A DNA stretch of 53,087 bases from Moorena sp. SIO3H5 (lineage in GTDB: Bacteria; Cyanobacteriota; Cyanobacteriia; Cyanobacteriales; Coleofasciculaceae), in NCBI RefSeq assembly GCF_010692395.1, contig NZ_JAAHHS010000012.1:17029-70115 (forward strand), given 5' to 3'. Positions 36,590 to 44,373 of this stretch are shown piece after piece. The notes below the pieces were generated by a model. That model was not told the origin of the DNA, did no database searches, and was given only the letters and a program-made list of their open reading frames with translations. The position numbers and the translations under genes are program-made. Every line of letters starts with the position of its first letter. Position 1 is the stretch's first letter.

Positions 36590-37961
36590 TCAACTCTTTG
36601 GCATCAGCTAACACGGGATTGATATCATACCAGCATCCGTGGTCATTACAATACTCAAACACAAACAAACTCTTCAACAGGATTTGGTATTCCTCCTCAC
36701 CCCTGACAGTTTTGTGTTCAGCCACATTTCTGAGCAATTGCCACTCATCCGGTGTAATTGCCCTGCTCAATTCATTGCGACGCTGACTAATCACACTGTC
36801 TAGCAAGTTACCAGATAAAGGCGGTTCGTCTTTCCTGAGGCAGTTCCGGAGCAGCACCAGCAAATTCCTGACATGACCCCCACTAAATAGACACAGCCGA
36901 TCCAAGGTCTGTGGGCTATCAAACACTTTTGTAATTAAACCGAGCCGTTGCTCTGGCTCCACATCTGGGAAGGCTCTGGCTAAGACCATCTCTCGCAGCA
37001 AAGCAATTCCAGCATCACTGGGACTACCATCTGCTTCTTTTACCCGTACCATCGGTAACACTTGGTGCTCACAACCAAAGCGATTCCTGAGGTTTTCTTG
37101 GTCATTAGAAAATGCCAAAATCAGGGGAATGGTGTAGACCACATGGCATTTGAGTTGATTAAGATACTCCCCCTGGTCTACAAACAAATATTCTGGCTGA
37201 TTGCGTTGCCCTGACTTAGGTTTATTATGGATCCGGTCAAGATTATCCACAATCACCACTAGTCCAGCTTTACCCTGCTGTTGCAGCTGCTGTTGAGCTG
37301 GTTCAATCAGTTCTGTATTAATCGCTTCTAAAATATTGTTGACCCGTGGCTCTAGATGTTGTCGCAATAGGGAGCGAATGTCCTTAGAATTCTTAGCTTT
37401 CGTAGTAATTTCCCCAATCCCAAAGGCTAGGGAATACTCGTCCTCTTGTGAGCTGAGGCCAATCTCATCAGGTATTTTCACCCCTACACCACCGGCCTGA
37501 AACTCAGGAACTTTGAATTTCAACCCGGTCACCTCGGAGTTTAACAACTTAGCCGCCCCTTGCACTAAGGATTGGAAGCGGGTGGGTTGGAGTTTAATTT
37601 TAGCTTCCTCCAGACTTTGAATCACCTGACGAGCAATGGTCAGCAAAATATCACTGATCTCTACATCTGCCAGATCCAAGTCATTAGAGGACTCAAAATA
37701 AACGACATGATATCCCTGTTGTTCTAATTCCCGTTTCAATCGCGATAACTCCGTAGACTTGCCACAGCCCATGTGTCCCGTAAACAACTGACAGGTGGGC
37801 TCGTCTTCTGAGAAGGTAATGGTGCGTCTGAGTTCTCGAATAATATTGCTGCCCCGCACCTCAGAAAAATCAATGTAATATTGTTGGTCTTCAGCCTTGC
37901 CCAGATTCAGGGTTTTACTGGGATTACAGACCCGAAAAAATCTGCTGAAATTCACTGTCAT
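36579..37961 (-). CDS. AAA/STAND-type P-loop ATPase, partner of the NACHT gene
   Basis: A 460-residue ATPase: Walker A TGHMGCGKST (61-70) and Walker B LVVIVDNLDRI (about 234-244). The strand order with FESSNDLDLADVEISDILLT and the LFSGGHVRNLLVLLRNCLR sensor region near 370 resembles KAP/AAA-16-like NTPases. The C-terminus (DEWQLLRNVAEHKTVRGEEE, then YQILLKSLFVFEYCND) looks like a winged helix. I recognise it as a family common in cyanobacteria, without a proven function. The stop overlaps the NACHT-HEAT start by 11 bases, which strongly suggests coupled expression and a joint role, perhaps in defence (inference). Confidence 0.85.
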   Translation of the reverse strand: MTVNFSRFFRVCNPSKTLNLGKAEDQQYYIDFSEVRGSNIIRELRRTITFSEDEPTCQLFTGHMGCGKSTELSRLKRELEQQGYHVVYFESSNDLDLADVEISDILLTIARQVIQSLEEAKIKLQPTRFQSLVQGAAKLLNSEVTGLKFKVPEFQAGGVGVKIPDEIGLSSQEDEYSLAFGIGEITTKAKNSKDIRSLLRQHLEPRVNNILEAINTELIEPAQQQLQQQGKAGLVVIVDNLDRIHNKPKSGQRNQPEYLFVDQGEYLNQLKCHVVYTIPLILAFSNDQENLRNRFGCEHQVLPMVRVKEADGSPSDAGIALLREMVLARAFPDVEPEQRLGLITKVFDSPQTLDRLCLFSGGHVRNLLVLLRNCLRKDEPPLSGNLLDSVISQRRNELSRAITPDEWQLLRNVAEHKTVRGEEEYQILLKSLFVFEYCNDHGCWYDINPVLADAKELNGS

Positions 37962-38040
37962 TAAAATTTCCCCCGGTAGACGAATTGACTATAGTCAGAT
38001 GGCACCCCGATATCTGCCAGATCGACATAGCTGACAACTA

Positions 38041-38073
38041 GAGGCTTATAGCGCTATTGGCGCTATAGCCTCT
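38041..38073. repeat. inverted repeat GAGGCTTATAGCGC
   Basis: GAGGCTTATAGCGC and GCGCTATAGCCTC pair with one bulged T across a short TATTG loop. It lies about 80-110 bases upstream of the ATPase start codon and could be an operator or a leader hairpin. Confidence 0.6.
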
Positions 38074-38294
38074 ATATAATCTATCGACTTAATAGCTACA
38101 CATTATGCAATTGACATTTTCCGTTCATCGCAATAAAATGTAACATTATTCCCAATCCTGATGCTATATGATGCAGTATCGCAGCAAAAAGTTGCCTGAA
38201 ATGTCATAAATGCTATCCTCCCTTCATACTCCCTACTTCTAGTGTGGCTCATCAGTCAGACTCTTAGCAGTACCCGATCGGGTACCTTGGTGTT

Positions 38295-38420
38295 AGGGAG
38301 CAGGGAGTAGGGAGCAGGGAGCAGGGAATAGGGAACAGGTAATAGGTAATAGGTAATAGGTAATAGGTAATAGGTAATAGGTAATAGGTAATAGGTAATA
38401 GGTAATAGGTAATAGGTAAA
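38295..38420. repeat. 7-bp tandem repeat, GGGAGCA changing to GGTAATA
   Basis: About seventeen heptamers. The left end reads GGGAGCA/GGGAGTA, then GGGAATA and GGGAACA, then about eleven uniform GGTAATA units. The units change along the tract while the 7-bp register is kept. Confidence 0.9.
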
Positions 38421-38523
38421 AAATCCTGTGTACCTAATAGCTATGAAAAACGCTGTATCAAATTACTTTTGAAAAACTCAAATTATCCTGTAATGAGACA
38501 ACCCATAAAAATCAGTATCCCAG

Positions 38524-40182
38524 CTAAATATCCAAACCAATCACTTTTAACTCAGGGGAATGCTCTATGATAAACTGATAATATAGCTCTTGCTTATCCT
38601 GGGCTGATAAATCAATTTTCCATTCTAGCAATCCCATCTCACCGGTCTGTATTTTAGGATTAGTCTGACTCAGCCGCACTTTGATTTTTTCATCACGACT
38701 TACTGGCAACTGTTCTTTAACTACCAAAGTTTTTTGCACACTTTGCAAATTAGTAATTACTAGTCGATAGGCATAAGTGGTGCGGCGCTGGTTGCCAATT
38801 AATTTCTTATCAACTTGACGCTCTACTAAATCCCGCTCAATTTTGACTCCCTCATCTATGCCTAAGTTCAGCCTGAATTCTTGTCCTGGTGCAATATTCT
38901 CCAACTTAGTGGTACCAACAAAGGTTTGATCACGAAAGATAGTCGCTTTGCCTGGTAACAACGTTGCACCAGTAACAGGATTGGTAACAACAGTTTGTAG
39001 GTAAGCGAAGCTAACTAGCCGAGGAATGGCGAGATACTCAGGATTACTAGGATATTCATCACTGAAAATAGTCACTTTGTGCGGGGAACCATCACTGGGA
39101 ATATTGCTATTACCATCTAACTCAAAGGTAACCACACCTCCTTCTGTCGATACTACTGCTACCACTGCTTGGGCAGCAACTGGTGCTGGTGCTGACAGGC
39201 TAAGAGCACTACGAATTGTCAATGCTTCCGACTCATCCTCATAGTCTTGATCTGGAGATGATTCTGACATTGAGCTAGACATTGCTCTACTCTTTACCCT
39301 TCGCAAAGCTCGGATAGGTTGTTGGTCTAGTGCCTCAATGTACCATGGTTCCAGCTTAGGGGGTAGGGTTCCCAGTCCAGGCTTAGCAGTGGAAAGAGTA
39401 AGGCTAACGTTGGACCAATCTTCCCCAGTGTTTTGTTTGACTTGTGCAAGGTAGCTCAGATTTATGCGATCGCTACTGCTGTTGCTGCGCAAGTCGTAAA
39501 GTGGTATCCAACTGGCACGATTCACTACATAGGATACTTCTAGGTCAAAATCCACTGCCCCCTCTGCTGCTAAGGTGACAATAATGCTCAAACTCTCCTG
39601 GGGACGGGGAGTTTTCAACTGTTGTAGCTTAGCTTTCAGAGCATTTAATTGTTTTTGTAACTCTTGCTGTTGTTCTTGTTGTTGAGCGATCGCGCTAGCA
39701 TCTGCATGGTGACGCTGCTCCAGAAAGTTCAGAAATTCACCTGTTTCCTGCACGCCAATCTGTTGTTGGGCAAGACTGCGGGAAAAATGTTGGACAGCTT
39801 TATCACTCAAAGCCTCCACAAAATTCCGTGCTAGCTCCTTTGACGCCTGCTGGTCTTGGAGGTGGCGTTTTTGCTTTTCTAACTCCTTGATTTGCCCACT
39901 CAATTGAGCAACTTGTTCCCCCACTGGTTCAGAGTCAAAGACTTTTTCTGTCCGTACTCCCAATAATCGCACAACCCCTGTACCAGTCCCTGTTGCTCGC
40001 ACCGACTCCGTTTCGATGGTCATCGGTAGCCGAGGGATTACCAGTTCTTGCTCTTGCCCAGTCAGTGACACCTTAGTGCGCCGCGTCACCCTTGCCTGGT
40101 TAGAGTAGACGGTCACTTGGGAGATTCGAGTCTCTACTGTTAGGCTGGTACCTTCTTCTAAGGTCGTGTCTGTGTTAACCAT
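38524..40182 (-). CDS. MuiA-family (mucoidy inhibitor A-like) protein
   Basis: The 552-residue protein has the N-terminal DUF4140 domain (ISQVTVYSNQARVTRRTKVS), a coiled-coil middle (QIKELEKQKRHLQDQQASKE and QQQEQQQELQKQLNALKAKL), and a C-terminal DUF4139 domain (FDLEVSYVVNRASWIPLYDL, then GEDWSNVSLTLSTAKP). These make up the MuiA family, whose name comes from a colony-morphology effect; the biochemical function is unknown. No signal peptide or membrane helix is seen. It lies alone between repeat-rich gaps. Confidence 0.88.
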   Translation of the reverse strand: MVNTDTTLEEGTSLTVETRISQVTVYSNQARVTRRTKVSLTGQEQELVIPRLPMTIETESVRATGTGTGVVRLLGVRTEKVFDSEPVGEQVAQLSGQIKELEKQKRHLQDQQASKELARNFVEALSDKAVQHFSRSLAQQQIGVQETGEFLNFLEQRHHADASAIAQQQEQQQELQKQLNALKAKLQQLKTPRPQESLSIIVTLAAEGAVDFDLEVSYVVNRASWIPLYDLRSNSSSDRINLSYLAQVKQNTGEDWSNVSLTLSTAKPGLGTLPPKLEPWYIEALDQQPIRALRRVKSRAMSSSMSESSPDQDYEDESEALTIRSALSLSAPAPVAAQAVVAVVSTEGGVVTFELDGNSNIPSDGSPHKVTIFSDEYPSNPEYLAIPRLVSFAYLQTVVTNPVTGATLLPGKATIFRDQTFVGTTKLENIAPGQEFRLNLGIDEGVKIERDLVERQVDKKLIGNQRRTTYAYRLVITNLQSVQKTLVVKEQLPVSRDEKIKVRLSQTNPKIQTGEMGLLEWKIDLSAQDKQELYYQFIIEHSPELKVIGLDI

Positions 40183-40230
40183 GATGATATGTATAGCAGT
40201 TTTTAATTATTTGAGGTACATTTTTTTGTT

Positions 40231-40292
40231 AGGGAACAGGGAACAGGGAACAGGGAACAGGGAACAGGGAACAGGGAACAGGGAACAGGGAA
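40231..40292. repeat. 7-bp tandem repeat (GGGAACA)
   Basis: Eight to nine perfect GGGAACA heptamers, the reverse complement of the TTCCCTG tract inside the NACHT-HEAT gene. Confidence 0.92.
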
Positions 40293-40447
40293 GAAATAAT
40301 TTTTCAATAAGAGGGAACAGGGAAGATTTAAAAAATATCTTGCACCTCATTAGACTAAAAAATGCTAGAGTACAATTATCTGAGGTATCATCATTTTTGT
40401 ACCTTACTAGCTTGAAAAATACACTATAGCAGTTCTGCTGAGGGAGC

Positions 40448-40491
40448 GATGCAGCGCGGTCTTGGGGGTTTCCCCCATGAGCGACTGCATC
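40448..40491. repeat. palindromic repeat, CTGCATC type
   Basis: GATGCAGCGCGGTCTTGGGGG and CCCCCATGAGCGACTGCATC form arms of an imperfect hairpin with a TTT loop. The right arm shares TGAGCGACTGCATC exactly with the element at 20941-20954. Confidence 0.8.
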
Positions 40492-40610
40492 AAGAAGTGA
40501 CAAGGAGCATTTTTAGGCTTACTGGGTGTGGGCGAATGGGTATAGGTAAAAAGACAGCGTTTTTCATAACTATAAGGTACACAGGATTTTTGTTCTGTTC
40601 CCTGCTCTTT

Positions 40611-40640
40611 TCCCCCCTTATTAAGGGGGGGTAGGGGGGA
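40611..40640. terminator. C-run/G-run dyad after Mrp operon
   Basis: CCCCCCTTATTAAGGGGGGG can fold as a stem of six G-C pairs. It lies about 70 bases past the mrpB stop on the minus strand, where a TTTTC-type run precedes; termination is plausible. Confidence 0.45.
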
Positions 40641-40700
40641 TCGCTGCTCCCTAAAACCCATAATTTTGTACCTCATCAAATTTCAAACCGCTGTAATCGA

Positions 40701-41363
40701 TCATAGCAATCCCCGATGATGAATGAAAACCAAAATAACTGCCCAGGAACCCAAAGCCACTTTTACTGCAACCAGGATGTTGAGTAAGGGGATGACGATA
40801 CCGCTGACCAGTGTCTGCAACTCCCCATGGGGTAATTCTACTCCTGTCAACGTTATAACCGCTAGTACAATAAAAATCAAAACTGAAACCTTTTCCCACC
40901 TAGCAGCTTGCCAGCGCTTGTAGAACGCCTGCATCCACTGGAATGATGAGGTTATGGCAACTAGACCGATTGCTGTTCCCCCCGCCACCCCAGCCGCAAA
41001 GCCACCTCCTGGACTCAGATGCCCCCGAATCGCCAGCTCGATACCTACCAACGCAGCAATCGTCGCTCCCAGACGGGCTAGAACAATGGATGGTTTATCG
41101 GTAAATTGATAGATCGTGCAGAAGGGCTTTTCATCGGCCAGTAGAAATTTAGCTCCCATGATCGCGATCGTAAATACCACCACTTCAAAGATGGTGTCAT
41201 AGAGCCGATTCCGGAAAATGATACCCGAAACGGCATTGGGCACCCCAGTATCTTTTACAACGGATTCGACGATAGAGAGATCTGATAAGTCTGCCGCCGG
41301 ATTCGGCAAAACCATAAATTTGACGTACAGCGCTATCCCTGCTGCAATGTAAATCCATTTCAT
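40701..41363 (-). CDS. mrpB: Mrp antiporter subunit B (MnhB domain)
   Basis: A 220-residue membrane protein with about six helices. The core MnhB region is recognisable: RNRLYDTIFEVVVFTIAIMG, then GHLSPGGGFAAGVAGGTAIG (the GHxxPGGGFxxG motif) and the late VSGIVIPLLNILVAVKVALG. MrpB is a small subunit of the multi-subunit Na+/H+ (cation/proton) antiporter, related to membrane parts of complex I. Last gene of the operon; its ATG follows the stop of the previous gene directly. Confidence 0.88.
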   Translation of the reverse strand: MKWIYIAAGIALYVKFMVLPNPAADLSDLSIVESVVKDTGVPNAVSGIIFRNRLYDTIFEVVVFTIAIMGAKFLLADEKPFCTIYQFTDKPSIVLARLGATIAALVGIELAIRGHLSPGGGFAAGVAGGTAIGLVAITSSFQWMQAFYKRWQAARWEKVSVLIFIVLAVITLTGVELPHGELQTLVSGIVIPLLNILVAVKVALGSWAVILVFIHHRGLL

Positions 41364-42035
41364 CTAATGATCTTTCCCTGCCTCTGGTACATTTACATAA
41401 CTCAAGCTTGTCGCCGATAATGAAAGTTCACTTTGCATGATTTCATAGAGGCGTTGAACCCTGGTCTGGGTGTGATAAGGTAGATTTTCATACTCTTGCC
41501 CTACCTGGTCTTGATCATCCTGTGGTGATGCCTTCTGGGTAGCTCCTGGAGCTAATCCCCTCTGGTCTTGCTCAAAGAGCCATCTCTCATCTTCGGTACA
41601 GGTCCCATGGACTTCTTTTGCCAACAGCGCCCGGTGCAAGGTCTCCCTATCTGTGTAGGTTACCAGCTCAAGGCGCATATAGTGTTTGTTCAGAATTGTG
41701 CGTAAGTCATTCATCAGTTCCCCAAAATCCGGTTTGGTCTTGCTGTCTGCTAAAGACTCTCCATCTGCCTCCACTGGCCTGTCTTGGATCACTCCAAGAC
41801 GCATGGTTAAGGATGAACGCACCGCAACCGCATAGAGGGTAATGGCTAGCATGGTACCCACCAACGCTTCGGTCAAAGCCACATCCGCTGCCCCAAACAT
41901 GGCATAGACCAAAGCCGCCACCGCTCCGAGTATGCCTCGGATCACCAGAGCATGGTATGGATTGACCTGAAATACCAGCATGCAGGCCGACAAAGGCAGT
42001 AGGGCGGTTATGACATAGATATAGCTATCAATCAT
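41364..42035 (-). CDS. mrpA: MrpA C-terminal part (DUF4040) with soluble tail
   Basis: The N-terminal 75 residues (IDSYIYVITALLPLSACMLV, then GILGAVAALVYAMFGAADVA and TEALVGTMLAITLYAVAV) match the DUF4040/MbhD-like region found at the C-terminus of full-length MrpA. A soluble tail of about 135 residues (PDFGELMNDLRTILNKHYMR, then LELVTYTDRETLHRALLAKE) follows and is not part of MrpA in other bacteria. The large N-terminal MrpA domain is absent here; one of the two MrpD copies may substitute for it. I chose ATG 42035, which overlaps mrpG by 8 bases; a longer frame starts at 42071. Confidence 0.8.
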   Translation of the reverse strand: MIDSYIYVITALLPLSACMLVFQVNPYHALVIRGILGAVAALVYAMFGAADVALTEALVGTMLAITLYAVAVRSSLTMRLGVIQDRPVEADGESLADSKTKPDFGELMNDLRTILNKHYMRLELVTYTDRETLHRALLAKEVHGTCTEDERWLFEQDQRGLAPGATQKASPQDDQDQVGQEYENLPYHTQTRVQRLYEIMQSELSLSATSLSYVNVPEAGKDH

Positions 42036-42306
42036 TGTCACCCTCACTACTGGAACAGTAAGCCAAAACATATCCCAACACTGTATTCCAGATCGCCAAG
42101 GAGATAATGGCGAGAATCAGCAGCGGCCATTCACTGGGTATCTTCAGGAGCAGCCCGACGATGATACTCATCGAGCCGAGGGTATCTGCCACTGAAAGAC
42201 TATGCAGCTTGAATAATACTGATCGGTGACCGATTAGGGGAATGGTTCCCCAAAACCAGAATAGGATTCCGACACCTATGCAAGTGTAACTCAGTGCATT
42301 AATCAT
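42028..42306 (-). CDS. mrpG: Mrp antiporter subunit G
   Basis: The 92-residue protein has three helices and the MnhG/PhaG core, with IGHRSVLFKLHSLSVADTLG and SMSIIVGLLL. Family length is 90-120. It overlaps mrpF by 4 bases and the next gene by 8, as expected in a tightly packed operon. Confidence 0.88.
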   Translation of the reverse strand: MINALSYTCIGVGILFWFWGTIPLIGHRSVLFKLHSLSVADTLGSMSIIVGLLLKIPSEWPLLILAIISLAIWNTVLGYVLAYCSSSEGDND

Positions 42307-42554
42307 ACATCACTCATTCGTTTAATTACGTGTGCCAGTAACATTAATCCAGCATTTCCCACACTCAGGATGATCACTCCGACAACACCGATCATCCAAT
42401 CATCTCGCAAGACAGATACCACTAGGATCATGATTGATGTCTTGGTGGCAATACTGGCAAATGCCAACATTTTTTGCCAAATATCATCATCTTGCCAAGC
42501 CTCATAAATGGGGATGAGCAGAGCCAGAATCATGGCAATCAGGATCAGTGTCAT
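42303..42554 (-). CDS. mrpF: Mrp antiporter subunit F
   Basis: The 83-residue protein has three helices (LILIAMILALLIPIYEAW, IATKTSIMILVVSVLRDD, and GVVGVIILSVGNAGLMLLAH). This is the small MnhF/MrpF subunit. It overlaps mrpE and mrpG by 4 bases each. Assignment is by operon position and helix pattern. Confidence 0.82.
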   Translation of the reverse strand: MTLILIAMILALLIPIYEAWQDDDIWQKMLAFASIATKTSIMILVVSVLRDDWMIGVVGVIILSVGNAGLMLLAHVIKRMSDV

Positions 42555-42940
42555 CGCTTTCTCCTCCGTCGAACCCGGTGAACTTCGTACCTGCCATCTT
42601 GGTGGTATTTCAACACAATGGTTTTTGGTGTAAAGGTGATCAGGAATATATCCAGGAATATCAGCCCAGGAGTCCGTTGGGGTTTGACTCCTTCCATGAT
42701 TACATCTTCGTGCTTATGGGGACGGAGCATGATTTCAAATGCCTCAATATATGCCTGGGGAATCGCCACTATCACTTCACCGAGCACCCGCAGCCAATCC
42801 TTTAAGGCTTCTGGGGTTTTGGGGCGTCCTGGTAATAACAATGCGATCGCAATCCCAATGATGATATTTGGCAGACTCAGATTAGCAGTCAGCAAAAACC
42901 AGATAACCAGTCGTAAGATTAGATTTAGATGCCCAATCAT
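42551..42940 (-). CDS. mrpE: Mrp antiporter subunit E
   Basis: The 129-residue protein has an N-terminal membrane part (LILRLVIWFLLTANLSLPNI, then IIGIAIALLLPGRP) and the cytoplasmic MnhE domain (VIVAIPQAYIEAFEIMLRP, then LIFLDIFLITFTPKTIVLKY), ending in the basic RVRRRRKR. MrpE is needed for assembly or activity of the complex. It overlaps the upstream MrpD gene by 4 bases. Confidence 0.87.
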   Translation of the reverse strand: MIGHLNLILRLVIWFLLTANLSLPNIIIGIAIALLLPGRPKTPEALKDWLRVLGEVIVAIPQAYIEAFEIMLRPHKHEDVIMEGVKPQRTPGLIFLDIFLITFTPKTIVLKYHQDGRYEVHRVRRRRKR

Positions 42941-44373
42941 GGAAACACCATCCAGAACAATAACACTAACATCAAACTCATCACCCCAATTAGATGGTCA
43001 AATTCCTCAAGCACACGGGGTAGCTTGAGTACAGATCGTTTGAAAATCAACAAATATGCCAACCACCCAAGGGCAATGGTTACCAGGGGTTTGATAATAT
43101 TGGCAAAATTATATGCCTGGTAATACACACCATTGGCGGCAATCAGCCCACCGAGCAACAGTATCATCGCTAACCAAAAATTGACCTTTACCTGCCCTTG
43201 GCTGTCATCCCCATGGGGCAGAAAGATGAATTTCCCAAAGCATGTTGCCGTTCCTAGGGCAGCAACATTCATACCGATAACTTGCCAGGGCACTAGATTC
43301 TTCAGAGTCAACACCTTCGCCCCAAAGCCAGACAATAATGGAAAGCCGGAAATTGAGAAGCTAGCTATAGCCAGGGCAATCCAAATTGGGGTATTAATCC
43401 GCTGATGTTGCAGTTCATTGAGGTTACGGCTGGGCAAAACACCAGCGATCAAAAAGAGCGCTGATTTGACCAAACCATGGGTCAGGGCATAAAAGCCGCC
43501 GACTTCTGGTGAGGCGAGGATAAAGCCTAACTGGGAAATCGTGCTAAAGGCGAGAATACGCTTGGTATCCTTTTCAAATAAGGCATAGGTTATTCCCAGA
43601 AGCGCTGTCCCCACTCCAAATATCCTGACGATAGGATCAAGTTCCTCCACAATCAGAGCACAACGCAACAGTGGAAAGACTCCGGTTTTGATCACAACTC
43701 CCGATAGCAACGCCGACACTGGGCTCTGAGATTCGGAGTGGGTCAAGGGTAACCACAATCCTGAGACAAATATTCCCCCCTTGACTAACAGTCCCAGAAA
43801 GATCAGGGCAAGGGCTTCTGGAGGTGCTCCCCGCAAGCCTTCAAAGGCAAAGGAATTATTGGCCTTATAGACTAAAATTGCGCCGACCAGATACAACAGC
43901 ATGGCTGTATTGCTGACAAAAAGATAGCGCAAGGCTACCCAAATTGATCGGTCGGTTCGGGGATAGGCAATCAACAGAAACGCAGCAATACTGATTACTT
44001 CTAATGCTACGTATAAACTGATGAAATCTGCACAGATAAATACGGCATTGACACTGCCATGTAAGATAATGGTTTGGGTATAGAAAAAAGCTGTTCTACC
44101 ACTTTGCCAACAGTAGAGGATGACTGCTGCGGTTACCAGCCCATTGGTCAAGATAAAAAAGGCGCTTAATTGATCTACTAGTAATGTGACACCAAAATTA
44201 TCCAGCAGCTGTATACTTAATGGCGATTTTGCCAGAAAAAATAGCTGTGTCCCATATTCAACCGAAAAAAGGGCAACCCCTAGGGCGAGGTATCGGTCAA
44301 ATTTGGGGAGCAGATAAATGCTGAATCCCACAAATAGCGGTAGAGCAATCCAGGCAATGGTCATGGTACTCAT
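42937..44373 (-). CDS. mrpD: Mrp antiporter subunit D, copy 2 (NdhD-like)
   Basis: A 478-residue protein with about 14 helices of the proton-translocating NuoM/NuoN/MrpD type: NFGVTLLVDQLSAFFILTNG, FICADFISLYVALEVISIAA, LLVKGGIFVSGLWLPLTHSE (Lys and His of the proton path), and LALIFL-flanked loops. It is nearly identical to the adjacent gene 44370-45803; over the first 80 residues I count only about ten differences. In Synechocystis the matching genes are known as ndhD5/ndhD6. It overlaps both neighbours by 4 bases. Confidence 0.9.
   Translation of the reverse strand: MSTMTIAWIALPLFVGFSIYLLPKFDRYLALGVALFSVEYGTQLFFLAKSPLSIQLLDNFGVTLLVDQLSAFFILTNGLVTAAVILYCWQSGRTAFFYTQTIILHGSVNAVFICADFISLYVALEVISIAAFLLIAYPRTDRSIWVALRYLFVSNTAMLLYLVGAILVYKANNSFAFEGLRGAPPEALALIFLGLLVKGGIFVSGLWLPLTHSESQSPVSALLSGVVIKTGVFPLLRCALIVEELDPIVRIFGVGTALLGITYALFEKDTKRILAFSTISQLGFILASPEVGGFYALTHGLVKSALFLIAGVLPSRNLNELQHQRINTPIWIALAIASFSISGFPLLSGFGAKVLTLKNLVPWQVIGMNVAALGTATCFGKFIFLPHGDDSQGQVKVNFWLAMILLLGGLIAANGVYYQAYNFANIIKPLVTIALGWLAYLLIFKRSVLKLPRVLEEFDHLIGVMSLMLVLLFWMVFP

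Larger units (their letters stand above)
37962..38523. other. intergenic region with hairpin and heptad tract
   Basis: Upstream of the ATPase operon. It includes an inverted repeat at 38041-38073 and the large heptad tract. The remainder has no ORF. Confidence 0.5.
40183..40700. other. repeat-filled gap between MuiA-like gene and Mrp operon
   Basis: Contains the GGGAACA heptad tract, the CTGCATC palindromic element, and a C-run/G-run dyad (about 40612-40639: CCCCCCTTATTAAGGGGGG) that could terminate the Mrp operon. Short ORFs here are translations of repeats. Confidence 0.55.

Noticed and set aside
38295..38420. Tandem array as CRISPR
   Set aside because: Seven-base units without spacers; a simple tandem repeat.
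40166..40503. ORFs on both strands across the GGGAACA tract
   Set aside because: They are translations of the repeat (NREQGTG / PCSLFPV peptides) with no protein-like flanks.
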